A DNA stretch of 64,000 bases from Flavobacterium nackdongense (GCF_004355225.1 NZ_CP037933.1:62001-126000); one strand, 5' to 3'. Positions 44,646 to 54,112 are shown, numbered from the stretch's first letter. Notes: generated by a model from the sequence alone, not told the origin. A program made the numbers and translations.

Positions 44646-46496
44646 CTACCATCCCAAACCATAATCTTCCCCGTGATTGCTTGAGCCTCCCCAAAAACTA
44701 CCATGTGTCCAGTCGAAATAAATCGCGTTTATCGGACCACTAGTGCGTTCTCTGAAAGAGGTTCGATATCCCATTCTAGCTAAGTCTTTGCTGATCCAAG
44801 GTGGCATCTGATTGTTTAGAATAAGAGAACCATTTGCTTTTTCATGTTCTCCAAAACTAGAGTACATTTGGTTAGTAATAAAGCTTGGCGCTTCACAGGC
44901 CTCTTGAACTGTCATATTAAATTCGACCATGTTTAGGAAAAATTGAATCAGTAATTGGTCTTGCTCATCGCCAGCTTGTTTTGCAAATGAGAGAAAGGGT
45001 TTGCCTTCTTTTAAAGCCAATGTTGGCGTAAGTGTTACTCTTGGACGTTTTCCTGGAGCCACCACATTGAACGGATTTTCTTTTTCGTCCAATACAAAAC
45101 TTTGCATACGTTGGCTCATTCCTATTCCGGTAGTGCCAGCAATACAAGCGGGAACCCAACCACCACTTGGTGTTACAGAAACTACCCATCCTTCTTTATC
45201 TGCTGCTTCAATTGAAGTCGTTCCTGCCGTAAAATCTTGAAAATATTGTTCTGTTAGCGATTTTTTTAGGTCAAAATCAGCGTTGCCAAATGATTTAAGA
45301 GTATTTTGGTAGGGATTCAATTGGCCTTGGTATGGATAAGGATCTCCTGGGCCTATATTTGGATTGTTTTTTGTTGGGTCAATCAATTTGCTGCGGTCTT
45401 TGGCATACTCTTTAGACAATAAGCCTTTCATAGGCTCTTCGGGAGCAAAAGCAGGATCACCGTAATAAAAATCGCGATCGGCAAAGGCTAAATTCATCGA
45501 CTGATATAAAGTATGAATGTATCGAGTCGAATTGTATCCCATACTTTTCAGATCGAAGTTTTCTAAAATGTTCAATGTTTGCAGCATTACCGGACCTTGA
45601 CTCCACTGTTGTAATTTATAAACGTCAATTCCTTTATAATTTGTGGACATCGGCTCTTCAATTTTGACTTTCCATTGTGCCAAATCATCTTTGGTTATTA
45701 AGCCTCCTTGTTCCTGACAACTTCTGGCAAATTCGGTGGCAATGTCGCCTTTGTAAAAGCGATCATAGGCTTCATATATGGCTTCTTTTCTGGATTTTCC
45801 ATTTTTTAAAGCTCTTTCCTCGGTATCCACAAGTTTTTGCAAAGTTTGGAGTAAATCTTTTTGAATAAAAATTTCGCCGGCATCTGGTGCTTCTCGGGTT
45901 TGCCCTAAATGCGGTAGAAATACTTTTTTGGAATAGGGCCAAGCTTTGATGCGTTCTTTTTCGCGCTCGATAGAATTAGCCGTTTGAGCCTCTATCGGAT
46001 AGCCTTCCGCCATTTGCATTGCTGGCGCCAACACTTCTTTTAGACTCATAGTACCATATTCAGCAAGCATTGTCATTAATCCGCCTGCTGTGCCCGGTGT
46101 TACTGCTGCTAGCGCACCATATTGCGGAGGATATTTCATTCCTTTGTCTTTGAAAAATTTTGCTGTTGCACCCGTTGGAGCCACTCCAAGGGCATTGATG
46201 GCAATGACTTTTTTGGTTTTTGGATTATAAATAAGCGCTTGTGTTTCGCCACCCCAACTCAAAACATCCCACATTGTGCAGGTCGCGGCAAGCATCGCAC
46301 AGGAAGCATCGATAGCATTTCCGCCTTTTGAAAAAATCATTGCACCAGCAGTCGCAGCAAGGGGTTTGCCCGTGATTGCCATCCAATGTTTTCCGTGCAG
46401 CGGGGGTTTTTGAGTCGTGACAGGAAAGTTATTAAAAGATTGCGCACTTGCCACTAGCGAAACTATACCAAATAAAACAGCAGTTAATTTTTTCAT
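44646..46496 (-). CDS. ggt: Gamma-glutamyltransferase family protein
   Basis: This 616-residue N-terminal-nucleophile enzyme is secreted (signal peptide MKKLTAVLFGIVSLVASAQS). The self-cleavage Thr is in TAGTTSIEAADKEG near residue 424; upstream are GNAIDASCAMLA, GGLMTMLAEYG and QWSQGPVMLQTL. The small-subunit motifs differ from glutathione GGTs (for example SGGWVPA in place of the usual SSYGS-type region), so the substrate may not be glutathione. A single-gene unit. Confidence 0.88.
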   Translation of the reverse strand: MKKLTAVLFGIVSLVASAQSFNNFPVTTQKPPLHGKHWMAITGKPLAATAGAMIFSKGGNAIDASCAMLAATCTMWDVLSWGGETQALIYNPKTKKVIAINALGVAPTGATAKFFKDKGMKYPPQYGALAAVTPGTAGGLMTMLAEYGTMSLKEVLAPAMQMAEGYPIEAQTANSIEREKERIKAWPYSKKVFLPHLGQTREAPDAGEIFIQKDLLQTLQKLVDTEERALKNGKSRKEAIYEAYDRFYKGDIATEFARSCQEQGGLITKDDLAQWKVKIEEPMSTNYKGIDVYKLQQWSQGPVMLQTLNILENFDLKSMGYNSTRYIHTLYQSMNLAFADRDFYYGDPAFAPEEPMKGLLSKEYAKDRSKLIDPTKNNPNIGPGDPYPYQGQLNPYQNTLKSFGNADFDLKKSLTEQYFQDFTAGTTSIEAADKEGWVVSVTPSGGWVPACIAGTTGIGMSQRMQSFVLDEKENPFNVVAPGKRPRVTLTPTLALKEGKPFLSFAKQAGDEQDQLLIQFFLNMVEFNMTVQEACEAPSFITNQMYSSFGEHEKANGSLILNNQMPPWISKDLARMGYRTSFRERTSGPINAIYFDWTHGSFWGGSSNHGEDYGLGW

Positions 46497-46623
46497 ATCT
46501 TAAATTTTTGTGTCCATTTATAATTTTGTTAAAGCTACAAATGAATTTTAAATTAATGAAACATTCATTGCAAATGATTTAATTTCTTATCAGGTTTTTA
46601 AGATTACCACTTAATTTAAAAGA

Positions 46624-46661
46624 CAAAAACACATAAAATTTAGAACTTTTATGTGTTTTTT
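46624..46661. terminator. Terminator after the PLP enzyme gene
   Basis: ACACATAAAA (46629-46638) pairs with TTTTATGTGT (46647-46656), with A and T runs outside, so it works in both directions; it ends the minus-strand PLP enzyme gene at 46708. Confidence 0.7.
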
Positions 46662-46707
46662 TGATTGTAATCGAAATGAACGTAGATAGCAGCGAAGCAA
46701 AGTTTTA

Positions 46708-47925
46708 TTAGATGACTGCTTCCATTTGTAAAACTCCCAACTCCACCATACAGTCTTTCATCATTTGATAGGTTCGTTCGATATCATTATCTAAACCAAT
46801 CGAGAAGCGTATCAATCCATCGGTCAATCCCATTGCTTCTTGTTCTTCGATAGGAATTTCGCTCGATGTGGATGTGCCCGGAGCACTAAATAAGGTTTTG
46901 TAAAATCCTAAACTCACCGCCAAATAACCTAGTTTTTGGCTTTGCATCAACTCCATTAATTCATTGGCTTTGTCTAAACTGCCAACATCCAACGTCATCA
47001 TACCGCCAAAACCATATTCTGGGTTGATCATACTTTTATACAAATGATGACCGGAATGGCTTTTCAAACCGGGATACACCACTTTCAAACCGTCTTTTTC
47101 AAAATGTTCCGCTAGATACAGTGCATTATGGCTGTGTTGCTTCATTCGGATGTGTAAAGTCCTTAGATTTTTCATTATGCTCGCAGAACGCAAACTATCC
47201 ATTGTTGGTCCCAAAAGCATATTAGCACCATTATTTACATTTTTTAAACTATCGATAAATTCTCTCGAGGCACAAGTTACGCCACCTACAGTATCGCTGC
47301 TTCCATTGATGTATTTAGTCAAACTGTGGATTACAATATCGGCTCCCAATTTGGCAGGAGAAACGGATAAAGGCGAAAAAGTATTATCGACAACCAATTT
47401 TATATTGTGTTTTTTGGCAATTTTAGATAAACTTGCGATATCAGCGATTTCTAGCAAAGGATTACTGACCGTTTCGCAATATAAAACTTTGGTATCAGGG
47501 GTAATTGCAGCCTCAACTTTGTCCATTTTAGTAATGTCAACAAAAGTGGTTTTGATGCCAAGTTTTGGAGCAAAATTCTTCAAAAAGGCATAAGTTCCAC
47601 CATAAATAGTGCGGCTCGAAACGATATGATCACCAGAACCGCAGAGTTGCAGAAGAGTAGGAGTGATGGCTCCCATTCCGGAAGCGGCAACATTGGCGGC
47701 TTCGGTTCCTTCCATTGCGGCCAAGGCCTGACCTAAATACAAATTACTTGGAGAGGAATGTCTTGAATACAAATAACAACCATCGGCATTGCCTTCAAAA
47801 GTATCGAACATTGTTTTGGCTGACAAAAATGTATAGGTTGAACTGTCTGAAATTGATGGATTTACACCTCCAAATTCTCCAAAGTACTGTAAATCTTGAA
47901 TGTCATCTGCTGGATTGAATTTCAT
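46708..47925 (-). CDS. Trans-sulfuration family PLP enzyme (Cys/Met metabolism)
   Basis: This 405-residue fold type I PLP enzyme belongs to the cystathionine gamma-synthase / methionine gamma-lyase family. It has SRHSSPSNLYLGQALAAMEG, the Asp in VVDNTFSPL and the PLP Lys in IHSLTKYINGSSD near residue 203. The start at ATG 47925 (MKFNPADDIQDL) fits the family better than 47952. A divergent Lrp regulator suggests amino-acid control, and methionine gamma-lyase is a plausible activity, though the exact reaction cannot be fixed. Confidence 0.88.
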   Translation of the reverse strand: MKFNPADDIQDLQYFGEFGGVNPSISDSSTYTFLSAKTMFDTFEGNADGCYLYSRHSSPSNLYLGQALAAMEGTEAANVAASGMGAITPTLLQLCGSGDHIVSSRTIYGGTYAFLKNFAPKLGIKTTFVDITKMDKVEAAITPDTKVLYCETVSNPLLEIADIASLSKIAKKHNIKLVVDNTFSPLSVSPAKLGADIVIHSLTKYINGSSDTVGGVTCASREFIDSLKNVNNGANMLLGPTMDSLRSASIMKNLRTLHIRMKQHSHNALYLAEHFEKDGLKVVYPGLKSHSGHHLYKSMINPEYGFGGMMTLDVGSLDKANELMELMQSQKLGYLAVSLGFYKTLFSAPGTSTSSEIPIEEQEAMGLTDGLIRFSIGLDNDIERTYQMMKDCMVELGVLQMEAVI

Positions 47926-48101
47926 AATTTCTAAAATTAAATTAGTAATCAAAATTCTATTTTTATAGTCAAAATGTCAATAGTATTCTAATAATTCAGA
48001 TTTAAAAACTAATAATTATTATTTATTTAATTTATTTTTCTAATTTTACTATTGAAATGATATTTTTATAGATTTTATTTCAAAATTTTAATTCCTTTTT
48101 T

Positions 48102-48557
48102 ATGGCTTTAGATACCATTGACAAAAAATTGCTTTTTCTGTTGCAAAATGATTGTAAAAAAACAACCAAGGAACTGTCCTTAAAATTAGACTTATCGGTA
48201 ACTGCCGTTTATGAACGGATTAAAAAATTGGAAAGAGAGGGCGTAATTACGAAATATGTTGCCTTGGTAAACAAATCGAAAATAGATAAAGGATTTGTTG
48301 TTTTTTGTCATTTAAAATTAGTGCAACACACCAAAGAATTCCTCACCCGTTTCGAAAATGAGGTGGTGCAGCTCAATGAAGTTTTAGAATGTCATCACGT
48401 GAGCGGCGATTATGATTATATTTTAAAAGTATTGGTTAAAGATATGCAAGCCTATCGGGAATTTCTAGTAACTAAATTAACCAGTTTGCAGCATATTGGC
48501 AGCACCCAAAGCACTTTTATGATAAGTGAAGTGAAAAACACCAATGTTTTAGAGTAA
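48102..48557 (+). CDS. Lrp/AsnC-family regulator, divergent to the PLP enzyme
   Basis: This 151-residue protein has a winged helix (MALDTIDKKLLFLLQNDCKK, TTKELSLKLDLSVTAVYERI) and a RAM effector domain with CHHVSGDYDYILKVLVKD. It is transcribed divergently from the trans-sulfuration enzyme with a 176-bp gap, the classic layout of an Lrp-type local activator and its target gene. Confidence 0.92.
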   Translation: MALDTIDKKLLFLLQNDCKKTTKELSLKLDLSVTAVYERIKKLEREGVITKYVALVNKSKIDKGFVVFCHLKLVQHTKEFLTRFENEVVQLNEVLECHHVSGDYDYILKVLVKDMQAYREFLVTKLTSLQHIGSTQSTFMISEVKNTNVLE

Positions 48558-48669
48558 TATTCTTTTTGAAGTGGATAAAAATTTTATATTTTTCTAATTA
48601 TTTTTTGCTACTTTTATTTTAAGGTTTCAAAATAAGGTATCCAAAATTAATAATTTGAAAAATTGCTTT

Positions 48670-49116
48670 ATGACTCAACAACGCATTGTCATTGGTTCTA
48701 TTATAGCTGGATTGATCAATTCAATAATTAACTCTACGCGATATTGGTTTGCAATGCGAGAAAATTATCCTAGTATTTTTTTGACTCAAGATAGTATTTC
48801 CTCAGAAATTCCAACCGTATTTTCGAAAGCTGTTCCTCTCGCTGTTTCTTTGTGTTTCTTTGTTACTTCAATCGCCTTTTTGACCACTAAAATGGAAAAT
48901 AAACCAGCTTATTTTCCTGGGTATTTTTTTAAGGCTTTGAAACATTGTATTTATGCGTTTGGTTTGGTTACTATTTTTGCTTTACTACTTCAAAAATTTG
49001 TTGGAGCAATTGAAGTTTCTCACACATTAGCTTCGATAATTACCGGGCTAGTATCGGGAATGGTAGCGACCTTAGTCGATTACGAAACCAAAAAAAGTTT
49101 GTATTCTAATAATTGA
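48670..49116 (+). CDS. Small membrane protein, four predicted TM helices
   Basis: From ATG 48670 the protein has 148 residues (the TTG at 48655 is less likely). Hydrophobic segments include VIGSIIAGLINSIIN, AVPLAVSLCFFVTSIAFL, CIYAFGLVTIFALLL and LASIITGLVSGMVATL. I do not recognise the family. Its end meets the frame of the SDR gene, whose start is 45 bp downstream, so they may be cotranscribed. Confidence 0.7.
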   Translation: MTQQRIVIGSIIAGLINSIINSTRYWFAMRENYPSIFLTQDSISSEIPTVFSKAVPLAVSLCFFVTSIAFLTTKMENKPAYFPGYFFKALKHCIYAFGLVTIFALLLQKFVGAIEVSHTLASIITGLVSGMVATLVDYETKKSLYSNN

Positions 49117-49160
49117 TTCCGATAAAATATTCAGTAGTACTAAATTTAAATAGAAACATA

Positions 49161-49979
49161 ATGGAAACAAAAAAAACAGTTGTTATTACAGGTTCGCAAT
49201 CCGGTATGGGCTATGCTACTCGTTTATTACTTGAAAAAAATGGAGTTAAGGTAATTGGCGTTACAAATACGGACGATGCCGAGATTCAGGCAGATTTATC
49301 GTCAGCAGAGGGTGTTGCCTATGCTGTAAAAGAAATAGTGAGACTAACGGATGGGCAAATCGATGGAGTTTTCGCAAATGCCGGAGTTGGTGGCGAAAAT
49401 GCACCACTTGTTTTTGGGTTGAATTATTTTGGAATTATTACAATGTTGAAAGCATTGCAACCCTATTTGAAAAAATCTCTTAGCGGAAGAATAGTAATCA
49501 ATGCCTCGAATTCAGTGGTCATAACTCCCGGAATACCGAATGATGTAGTGGATGCTTTAGTTGATTTTGATGAAGAAAAAGCATATAAATTAATCAAAGA
49601 AAATCCATTTTGGACCTATCAAGTAAGTAAGACTGCGATTACCAAGTGGGTACGACAAAATGCATTTAAAGAAGAATGGGCTGGTAGTGGCATCTCAATG
49701 AATTTAATTGCGCCCGGCGTAGTTTTGACACCTTTGATTGAACACGATATGAAGGATCCACGAAAAGCTGAGGGCATAAATAAATTACCTAAACCCATTG
49801 GAACTTTGCCAAAACCCGAAAACATTGCTCCTTTGGTGAAGTTTTTATTGATAGACGATTCAAAATTCATTATTGGGCAATATATTGTAATCGATGGTGG
49901 AACCGAAGTGAGTTGGAGAGGAAACGACCATCCAAAAACTTGGGATATTAGTTTTGAAGACTTCGGTAAATTAGGTTAG
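49161..49979 (+). CDS. Short-chain dehydrogenase/reductase
   Basis: This 272-residue SDR starts with the NAD-binding TVVITGSQSGMGYATRLLLE, has FANAGVGG, a catalytic Ser in VINASNS and the Y-x-x-x-K motif in TYQVSKTAITKW. The insertion before the catalytic Tyr and the C-terminal NDHPKTWD make it like 3-alpha-hydroxysteroid dehydrogenases of the HsdA group. ATG 49161 gives the proper N-terminus; the open frame extends to 49113. Substrate unknown. Confidence 0.85.
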   Translation: METKKTVVITGSQSGMGYATRLLLEKNGVKVIGVTNTDDAEIQADLSSAEGVAYAVKEIVRLTDGQIDGVFANAGVGGENAPLVFGLNYFGIITMLKALQPYLKKSLSGRIVINASNSVVITPGIPNDVVDALVDFDEEKAYKLIKENPFWTYQVSKTAITKWVRQNAFKEEWAGSGISMNLIAPGVVLTPLIEHDMKDPRKAEGINKLPKPIGTLPKPENIAPLVKFLLIDDSKFIIGQYIVIDGGTEVSWRGNDHPKTWDISFEDFGKLG

Positions 49980-50118
49980 TTAGCTTCTTAATTTTTAAGT
50001 TTAATCCTCATTTTATGGCTTCGCTTAGGATTTTCTTCCTATTTGAATATCACTTTTTTTTAACATTATTTCTAACAAAATTCCTTCAAAAGTAGCTTTT
50101 ATACCAAACTTATTTCCT

Positions 50119-50126
50119 TACTTTTG
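50119..50126 (+). promoter_or_regulatory. -7 box of lpdA
   Basis: TACTTTTG, 23 nt before the ATG at 50150. No -33 TTG at normal distance. Confidence 0.45.
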
Positions 50127-50149
50127 TGGCTCAAAAAAACAAAAACACT

Positions 50150-51553
50150 ATGAGTTCATTTGACGTAGTCATTATAGGTTCTGGTCCAGGCGGATATGTT
50201 TCGGCTATTCGTTGTGCACAACTAGGTTTCAAGACCGCTATTATCGAAAAATATTCGACACTTGGAGGAACTTGCCTCAATGTCGGTTGTATTCCATCCA
50301 AAGCATTGTTGGCATCATCGCATCATTACAGTGAGATTGCTCATTTTGCCGATCACGGAATAGAAGTTTCTGGCGAAGTGAAAGTGAATTTAGAGAAAAT
50401 GATTGCTCGAAAACAGGCAGTCGTTGACCAAACATCTGGTGGCGTAAAGTTCCTTATGGATAAAAACAACATCACGGTTCTGGAAGGATTGGGGTCTTTT
50501 GTAGATGCCACTCACGTAGCCGTTACCAAAGCAGATGGCACTTCAGAAACTGTAGAAGCTAAAAATATCATTATTGCGACAGGTTCTAAACCCTCGTCGT
50601 TGCCGTTTATCAAAATCGATAAAGAAAGAATCATCACTTCAACCGAAGCCTTGAAATTGAAAGAAGTGCCAAAACACCTTGTCATCATTGGTGGTGGTGT
50701 TATCGGAATTGAATTGGGTCAAGTGTATTTGCGATTGGGAGCACAAGTTTCGGTAGTAGAATTTATGGACCGAATTATTCCAGGAATGGATGCTGCTTTG
50801 TCAAAAGAATTGACCAAAGTCTTGAAAAAACAAGGAATGAAATTCTACGTTTCCCACAAAGTAAAATCGGTTGAAAGAAAAGGAGACAATGTTACGGTTC
50901 AAGCAGAAAATGCAAAAGGAGAAACTATCACCCTCGAAGGCGATTATTCTTTGGTATCAGTAGGCCGTCGTCCATACACTGATGGGTTGAATGCCGATAA
51001 AGCTGGAGTAAAAATTTCAGACAGAGGAATGGTGGAAGTAAACGACCATTTGCAAACGAATATTCCAAATATTTATGCAATTGGCGATGTAGTTCGTGGC
51101 GCAATGTTGGCTCACAAAGCCGAAGAAGAAGGAACAATGATTGCCGAAATCTTGGCAGGTCAAAAACCACACATCAATTATAATTTAATTCCCGGAGTAG
51201 TTTATACTTGGCCAGAAGTAGCTGCTGTGGGGCAAACCGAAGAGCAATTGAAAGCCTCTGGAGTGGAATTCAAATCAGGAAGTTTTCCTTTCAAAGCATT
51301 AGGAAGAGCGAGAGCTGGCGGAGACTTGGACGGATTTGTGAAAATTCTTGCCGACGCCAAAACCGATGAAGTTTTGGGAGTTCATATGATTGGTGCTCGT
51401 TGTGCCGATTTGATTGCAGAAGCGGTTACCGCAATGGAATTCAAAGCATCTGCGGAAGATATTTCAAGAATGAGTCACGCCCATCCAACATTTGCGGAAG
51501 CTATAAAAGAAGCGGCATTGGCAGCTACTGATAATAGAGCGTTGCACGTTTAG
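50150..51553 (+). CDS. lpdA: Dihydrolipoyl dehydrogenase
   Basis: E3 of the 2-oxoacid dehydrogenase complexes, reoxidising dihydrolipoamide with FAD and NAD. The 467-residue protein has the FAD-binding VVIIGSGPGGYVSAIRCAQ, the redox disulfide GGTCLNVGCIPSKALL (C42, C47), the NAD-binding IIGGGVIGIELGQV, AIGDVVRGAMLAHKAEEEG and the catalytic His-Glu HAHPTFAEAIKEA. ATG 50150 fits the FAD fold; the open frame reaches 50126 through the promoter box. Confidence 0.96.
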   Translation: MSSFDVVIIGSGPGGYVSAIRCAQLGFKTAIIEKYSTLGGTCLNVGCIPSKALLASSHHYSEIAHFADHGIEVSGEVKVNLEKMIARKQAVVDQTSGGVKFLMDKNNITVLEGLGSFVDATHVAVTKADGTSETVEAKNIIIATGSKPSSLPFIKIDKERIITSTEALKLKEVPKHLVIIGGGVIGIELGQVYLRLGAQVSVVEFMDRIIPGMDAALSKELTKVLKKQGMKFYVSHKVKSVERKGDNVTVQAENAKGETITLEGDYSLVSVGRRPYTDGLNADKAGVKISDRGMVEVNDHLQTNIPNIYAIGDVVRGAMLAHKAEEEGTMIAEILAGQKPHINYNLIPGVVYTWPEVAAVGQTEEQLKASGVEFKSGSFPFKALGRARAGGDLDGFVKILADAKTDEVLGVHMIGARCADLIAEAVTAMEFKASAEDISRMSHAHPTFAEAIKEAALAATDNRALHV

Positions 51554-51576
51554 TACGATACCTCAAAACAATATGC

Positions 51577-51615
51577 AAACCCGACAAGTTTTGAAACTTG
51601 TCGGGTTTGTTTTTT
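51577..51615. terminator. Perfect bidirectional hairpin terminator
   Basis: AAACCCGACAAGTT (51577-51590) and AACTTGTCGGGTTT (51595-51608) form a perfect 14-bp stem with a four-base loop and T-rich tail, between convergent lpdA and the DoxX-like gene. Confidence 0.9.
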
Positions 51616-51988
51616 ATGCTGCGAATAAACTTTTGTAATTATCCCAATGTCTATAAATTAAAAATATGTTTCCAATAAACATAAATAGCGCAATTGGAAT
51701 TCCTTCTGGAGTCAAAAAGAAATTTATGAATAAAATGTTAACCGTTATAGGTAGAATCAAGATGTTTGCCAAGGTTACGTATTTCCCAGTAACAAATGAT
51801 AATCCGCAAAGTAATTCGATTGATTTTGCCAGCGGCATTAAATACGTTGAGGCAACAAGACCGATTTGAAAAGCTTTGAAATCACCCGTAGTTGTTGGTT
51901 CAGGCATTAGTTTTAAAAAGAAGCCAATAGAAGCAAAAAGAAGTAAAAGACCAATTAATGTTCGAATAATAATGGTTGCAATTTTCAT
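51614..51988 (-). CDS. DoxX-like membrane protein
   Basis: This 124-residue protein has four hydrophobic helices (IIRTLIGLLLLFASIGFF, a helix with PLAKSIELLCGLSFV, LANILILPITVNILFINFF, IALFMFIGNIFLIY) and the A-K-x-x-E pattern in the second helix seen in DoxX/DoxD-family proteins. Function in this group is mostly unknown. Confidence 0.75.
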   Translation of the reverse strand: MKIATIIIRTLIGLLLLFASIGFFLKLMPEPTTTGDFKAFQIGLVASTYLMPLAKSIELLCGLSFVTGKYVTLANILILPITVNILFINFFLTPEGIPIALFMFIGNIFLIYRHWDNYKSLFAA

Positions 51989-52083
51989 AATATGCTGTTT
52001 TAAAGGTTAATAATAGTATAAATGTAACGAAAAATTTCATTAAAATTTATTGTAATTTTGAATTTTAAAAACATTTCAATTCT

Positions 52084-53370
52084 TTGAGAACTTCCATTAT
52101 AAAACAAATAGCGAATCCAACCCAATTCAAGCAGCAACTATTGACTTGGGCACAACAATTTAGGGAAGTTGTTTTTTTGGATAGTAACGATTATCCCCAA
52201 AAACATTCCAGTTACGATTGCATACTTGCCGTAGATGCTTTTACCTCTATAAAAACCGATTATCATAACGCTTTTGAAGATTTAAAACAATACCAACAAG
52301 TAACCAAAGATTGGATTTTTGGGTATTTATCGTATGATTTGAAAAACGATGTTGAGGTTTTACATTCCAATAATTTTGATGGCTTGGATTTTCCAGATTT
52401 GTTTTTCTTTCAACCTAAGAAATTAGTTGCGTTAAAAGGGAACCAACTCGAAATTCAATATCTCAATATATGCGATGATGAAGTCGAAGAAGACCTGATT
52501 GCTATTATTGAAACGCAACACCCAACACCCAACACCCAGCACCCAACAACTATTATTCAACGCATTTCAAAAGAAAATTATCTGGATAAAGTCTCTAATT
52601 TGCTAGAACACATTCATCGTGGGGATATTTACGAGGCTAATTTTTGTATGGAGTTTTTTGCCGAGAATGCAGAAATTAATCCATTAGAAAAATATTTCAA
52701 ACTAAATGCTATTTCTAAATCTCCGCAAGCAGTTTTTTTAAAAAATAACAAACAATTTTTGCTTTGTGCTTCGCCAGAACGCTATATAAAAAAAGAAGGA
52801 GATTTGATTATTTCTCAACCCATCAAAGGAACAGCCAAACGTTTTAGAGACCCAATCGAGGACGAAAAATCTAAATATTCATTAGCTTCTGACCCAAAGG
52901 AACGCGCCGAAAACATAATGGTTACGGATTTGGTTCGCAATGATATGTCCCGTACTGCTCAAAAAGGTTCGGTAGCAGTGGAGGAATTATGCGGTATTTA
53001 TTCTTTCGAGCAAGTACACCAAATGATTTCGACTGTCATTTCAAAACTAGACAGTTCATACACCGCCGTTGATGTTCTCAAAACCACTTTTCCTATGGGA
53101 AGTATGACGGGTACTCCCAAGGTTTCCGTACTCAAAATCATAGAAGAATTGGAAGAAACCAAACGAGGCTTGTATAGCGGAGCCGTTGGTTATTTTACGC
53201 CAGATGGCAATTTCGATTTCAATGTGGTCATTCGCAGTATTTTGTACAATCAAGAAAAAAAATACGCCTCGTTTTCGGTCGGTAGTGCTATAACTTCGCT
53301 TTCCATTCCAGAAAAAGAATACGAAGAATGCTTGCTCAAAGCAAAAGCAATGCACGAAGTTTTAGGTTAA
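52084..53370 (+). CDS. pabB: Aminodeoxychorismate synthase component I
   Basis: PabB aminates chorismate on the route to folate. The 428-residue protein has the chorismate-enzyme motifs SPERYIKKEG, QPIKGTAKRFRD (the PIKGT Lys distinguishes this from anthranilate synthase), VTDLVRNDMS, GSMTGTPKVSVLKIIEELE and GAVGYFTPDGNFDFNVVIRSI. No ATG lies near the expected N-terminus, and the TTG at 52084 is taken as start. Around residue 145-155 a seven-base repeat encodes a HPTPNTQHPT insertion. Its last 75 bp are partly duplicated at 57801-57844. Confidence 0.9.
   Translation: MRTSIIKQIANPTQFKQQLLTWAQQFREVVFLDSNDYPQKHSSYDCILAVDAFTSIKTDYHNAFEDLKQYQQVTKDWIFGYLSYDLKNDVEVLHSNNFDGLDFPDLFFFQPKKLVALKGNQLEIQYLNICDDEVEEDLIAIIETQHPTPNTQHPTTIIQRISKENYLDKVSNLLEHIHRGDIYEANFCMEFFAENAEINPLEKYFKLNAISKSPQAVFLKNNKQFLLCASPERYIKKEGDLIISQPIKGTAKRFRDPIEDEKSKYSLASDPKERAENIMVTDLVRNDMSRTAQKGSVAVEELCGIYSFEQVHQMISTVISKLDSSYTAVDVLKTTFPMGSMTGTPKVSVLKIIEELEETKRGLYSGAVGYFTPDGNFDFNVVIRSILYNQEKKYASFSVGSAITSLSIPEKEYEECLLKAKAMHEVLG
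52516..52550 (+). repeat. Heptanucleotide microsatellite inside pabB
   Basis: Five consecutive 7-bp units: CAACACC three times, CAGCACC, then a partial CAACAAC. The unit is not a multiple of three, so gain or loss of one would shift the frame. Confidence 0.8.
53293..53336 (+). repeat. Direct repeat, copy 1 (pabB 3' end)
   Basis: 44 bp near the end of pabB that match 57801-57844 at 41 of 44 positions. Confidence 0.8.
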
Positions 53371-53416
53371 ATTCATTTGAATTTACTAAATTTGAATATG
53401 CGTCAAAAAAAGAACG

Positions 53417-53887
53417 ATGGGGGTAATGATAGTAAAAAAGGGACAAATACTTCAACACGCTGGGGAGCTAAATACAAAAGTTTTCAGTGTTGAAGCCGGT
53501 TTATTGAGGAGCTATACTATTGATCAAAAAGGGAAGGAACACATTTTTGCCTTTGCAAATGAAGGTTGGACTATTGCAGACCTTTGCGAAGTAACCGATC
53601 CGTGTGAGTTGTTTATTGATGCGTTAGAAGAGTCCACAGTTACTGTTATAGAGAAAGAAGAAAGAAAAAAACAAGTTGACATTAATACTGTGGTCAATCG
53701 TGTCTTTGTCTTACAAAAAAGGGTCATTATGTTGATGAGTGCTTCTGCTATTGAACGTTATGAGCATTTTGTAAAAATATACCCAAATATTGTTCAAAGA
53801 GTGCCACAAAAAATGATAGCCTCTTATTTAGGAATAACTCCAGAAGCTTTAAGCAGAGTTAGAAAAGAGCAAACCAAAGCAAAGTAA
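53417..53887 (+). CDS. Crp/Fnr-family regulator, short N-terminus
   Basis: This 156-residue protein has a cyclic-nucleotide-binding-type beta roll (IVKKGQILQHAGE, VEAGLLRSYTIDQKGKEHIF) and the C-terminal helix-turn-helix VPQKMIASYLGITPEALSRVRKEQ. It is about 30 residues shorter at the N-terminus than typical Bacteroidetes members; there is a stop in frame at 53393 and pabB ends at 53370, so no longer form exists here. It is the first gene of the accessory island after pabB. Confidence 0.82.
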   Translation: MGVMIVKKGQILQHAGELNTKVFSVEAGLLRSYTIDQKGKEHIFAFANEGWTIADLCEVTDPCELFIDALEESTVTVIEKEERKKQVDINTVVNRVFVLQKRVIMLMSASAIERYEHFVKIYPNIVQRVPQKMIASYLGITPEALSRVRKEQTKAK

Positions 53888-53951
53888 TATCCCCAATTCA
53901 TTTCTTAACCTACATCAATGCACATCTTCTCAAAAGGGTTCATTTTTGCAT

Positions 53952-54091
53952 TATCAATTTCGATAATTTTTTAATGCGTTAAGAAAATGAATATACAAAA
54001 TAAGGCCCCAGTGTTTACAGAGGCAAATAGATACCATCTATCAAAATCAGCCTTTACTGCCCTTAACGGTATTAGGGGCAATTCTCAGTAG
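53952..54091 (+). other. Palindromic stretch and a 34-codon ORF before the sigma factor
   Basis: ATTATC-AATTTC-GATAAT is followed by six T (53951-53974), a possible terminator of the Crp-like gene. TTTCTTAAC and GTTAAGAAA also flank this area in inverted order. An ORF from ATG 53987 to TAG 54091 would encode 34 residues (APVFTEANRYHLSKSAF inside) ending 21 bp before the sigma factor; I cannot tell whether it is real. Confidence 0.3.
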
Positions 54092-54112
54092 CAATCTTTA
54101 ATAAAAACAAAT

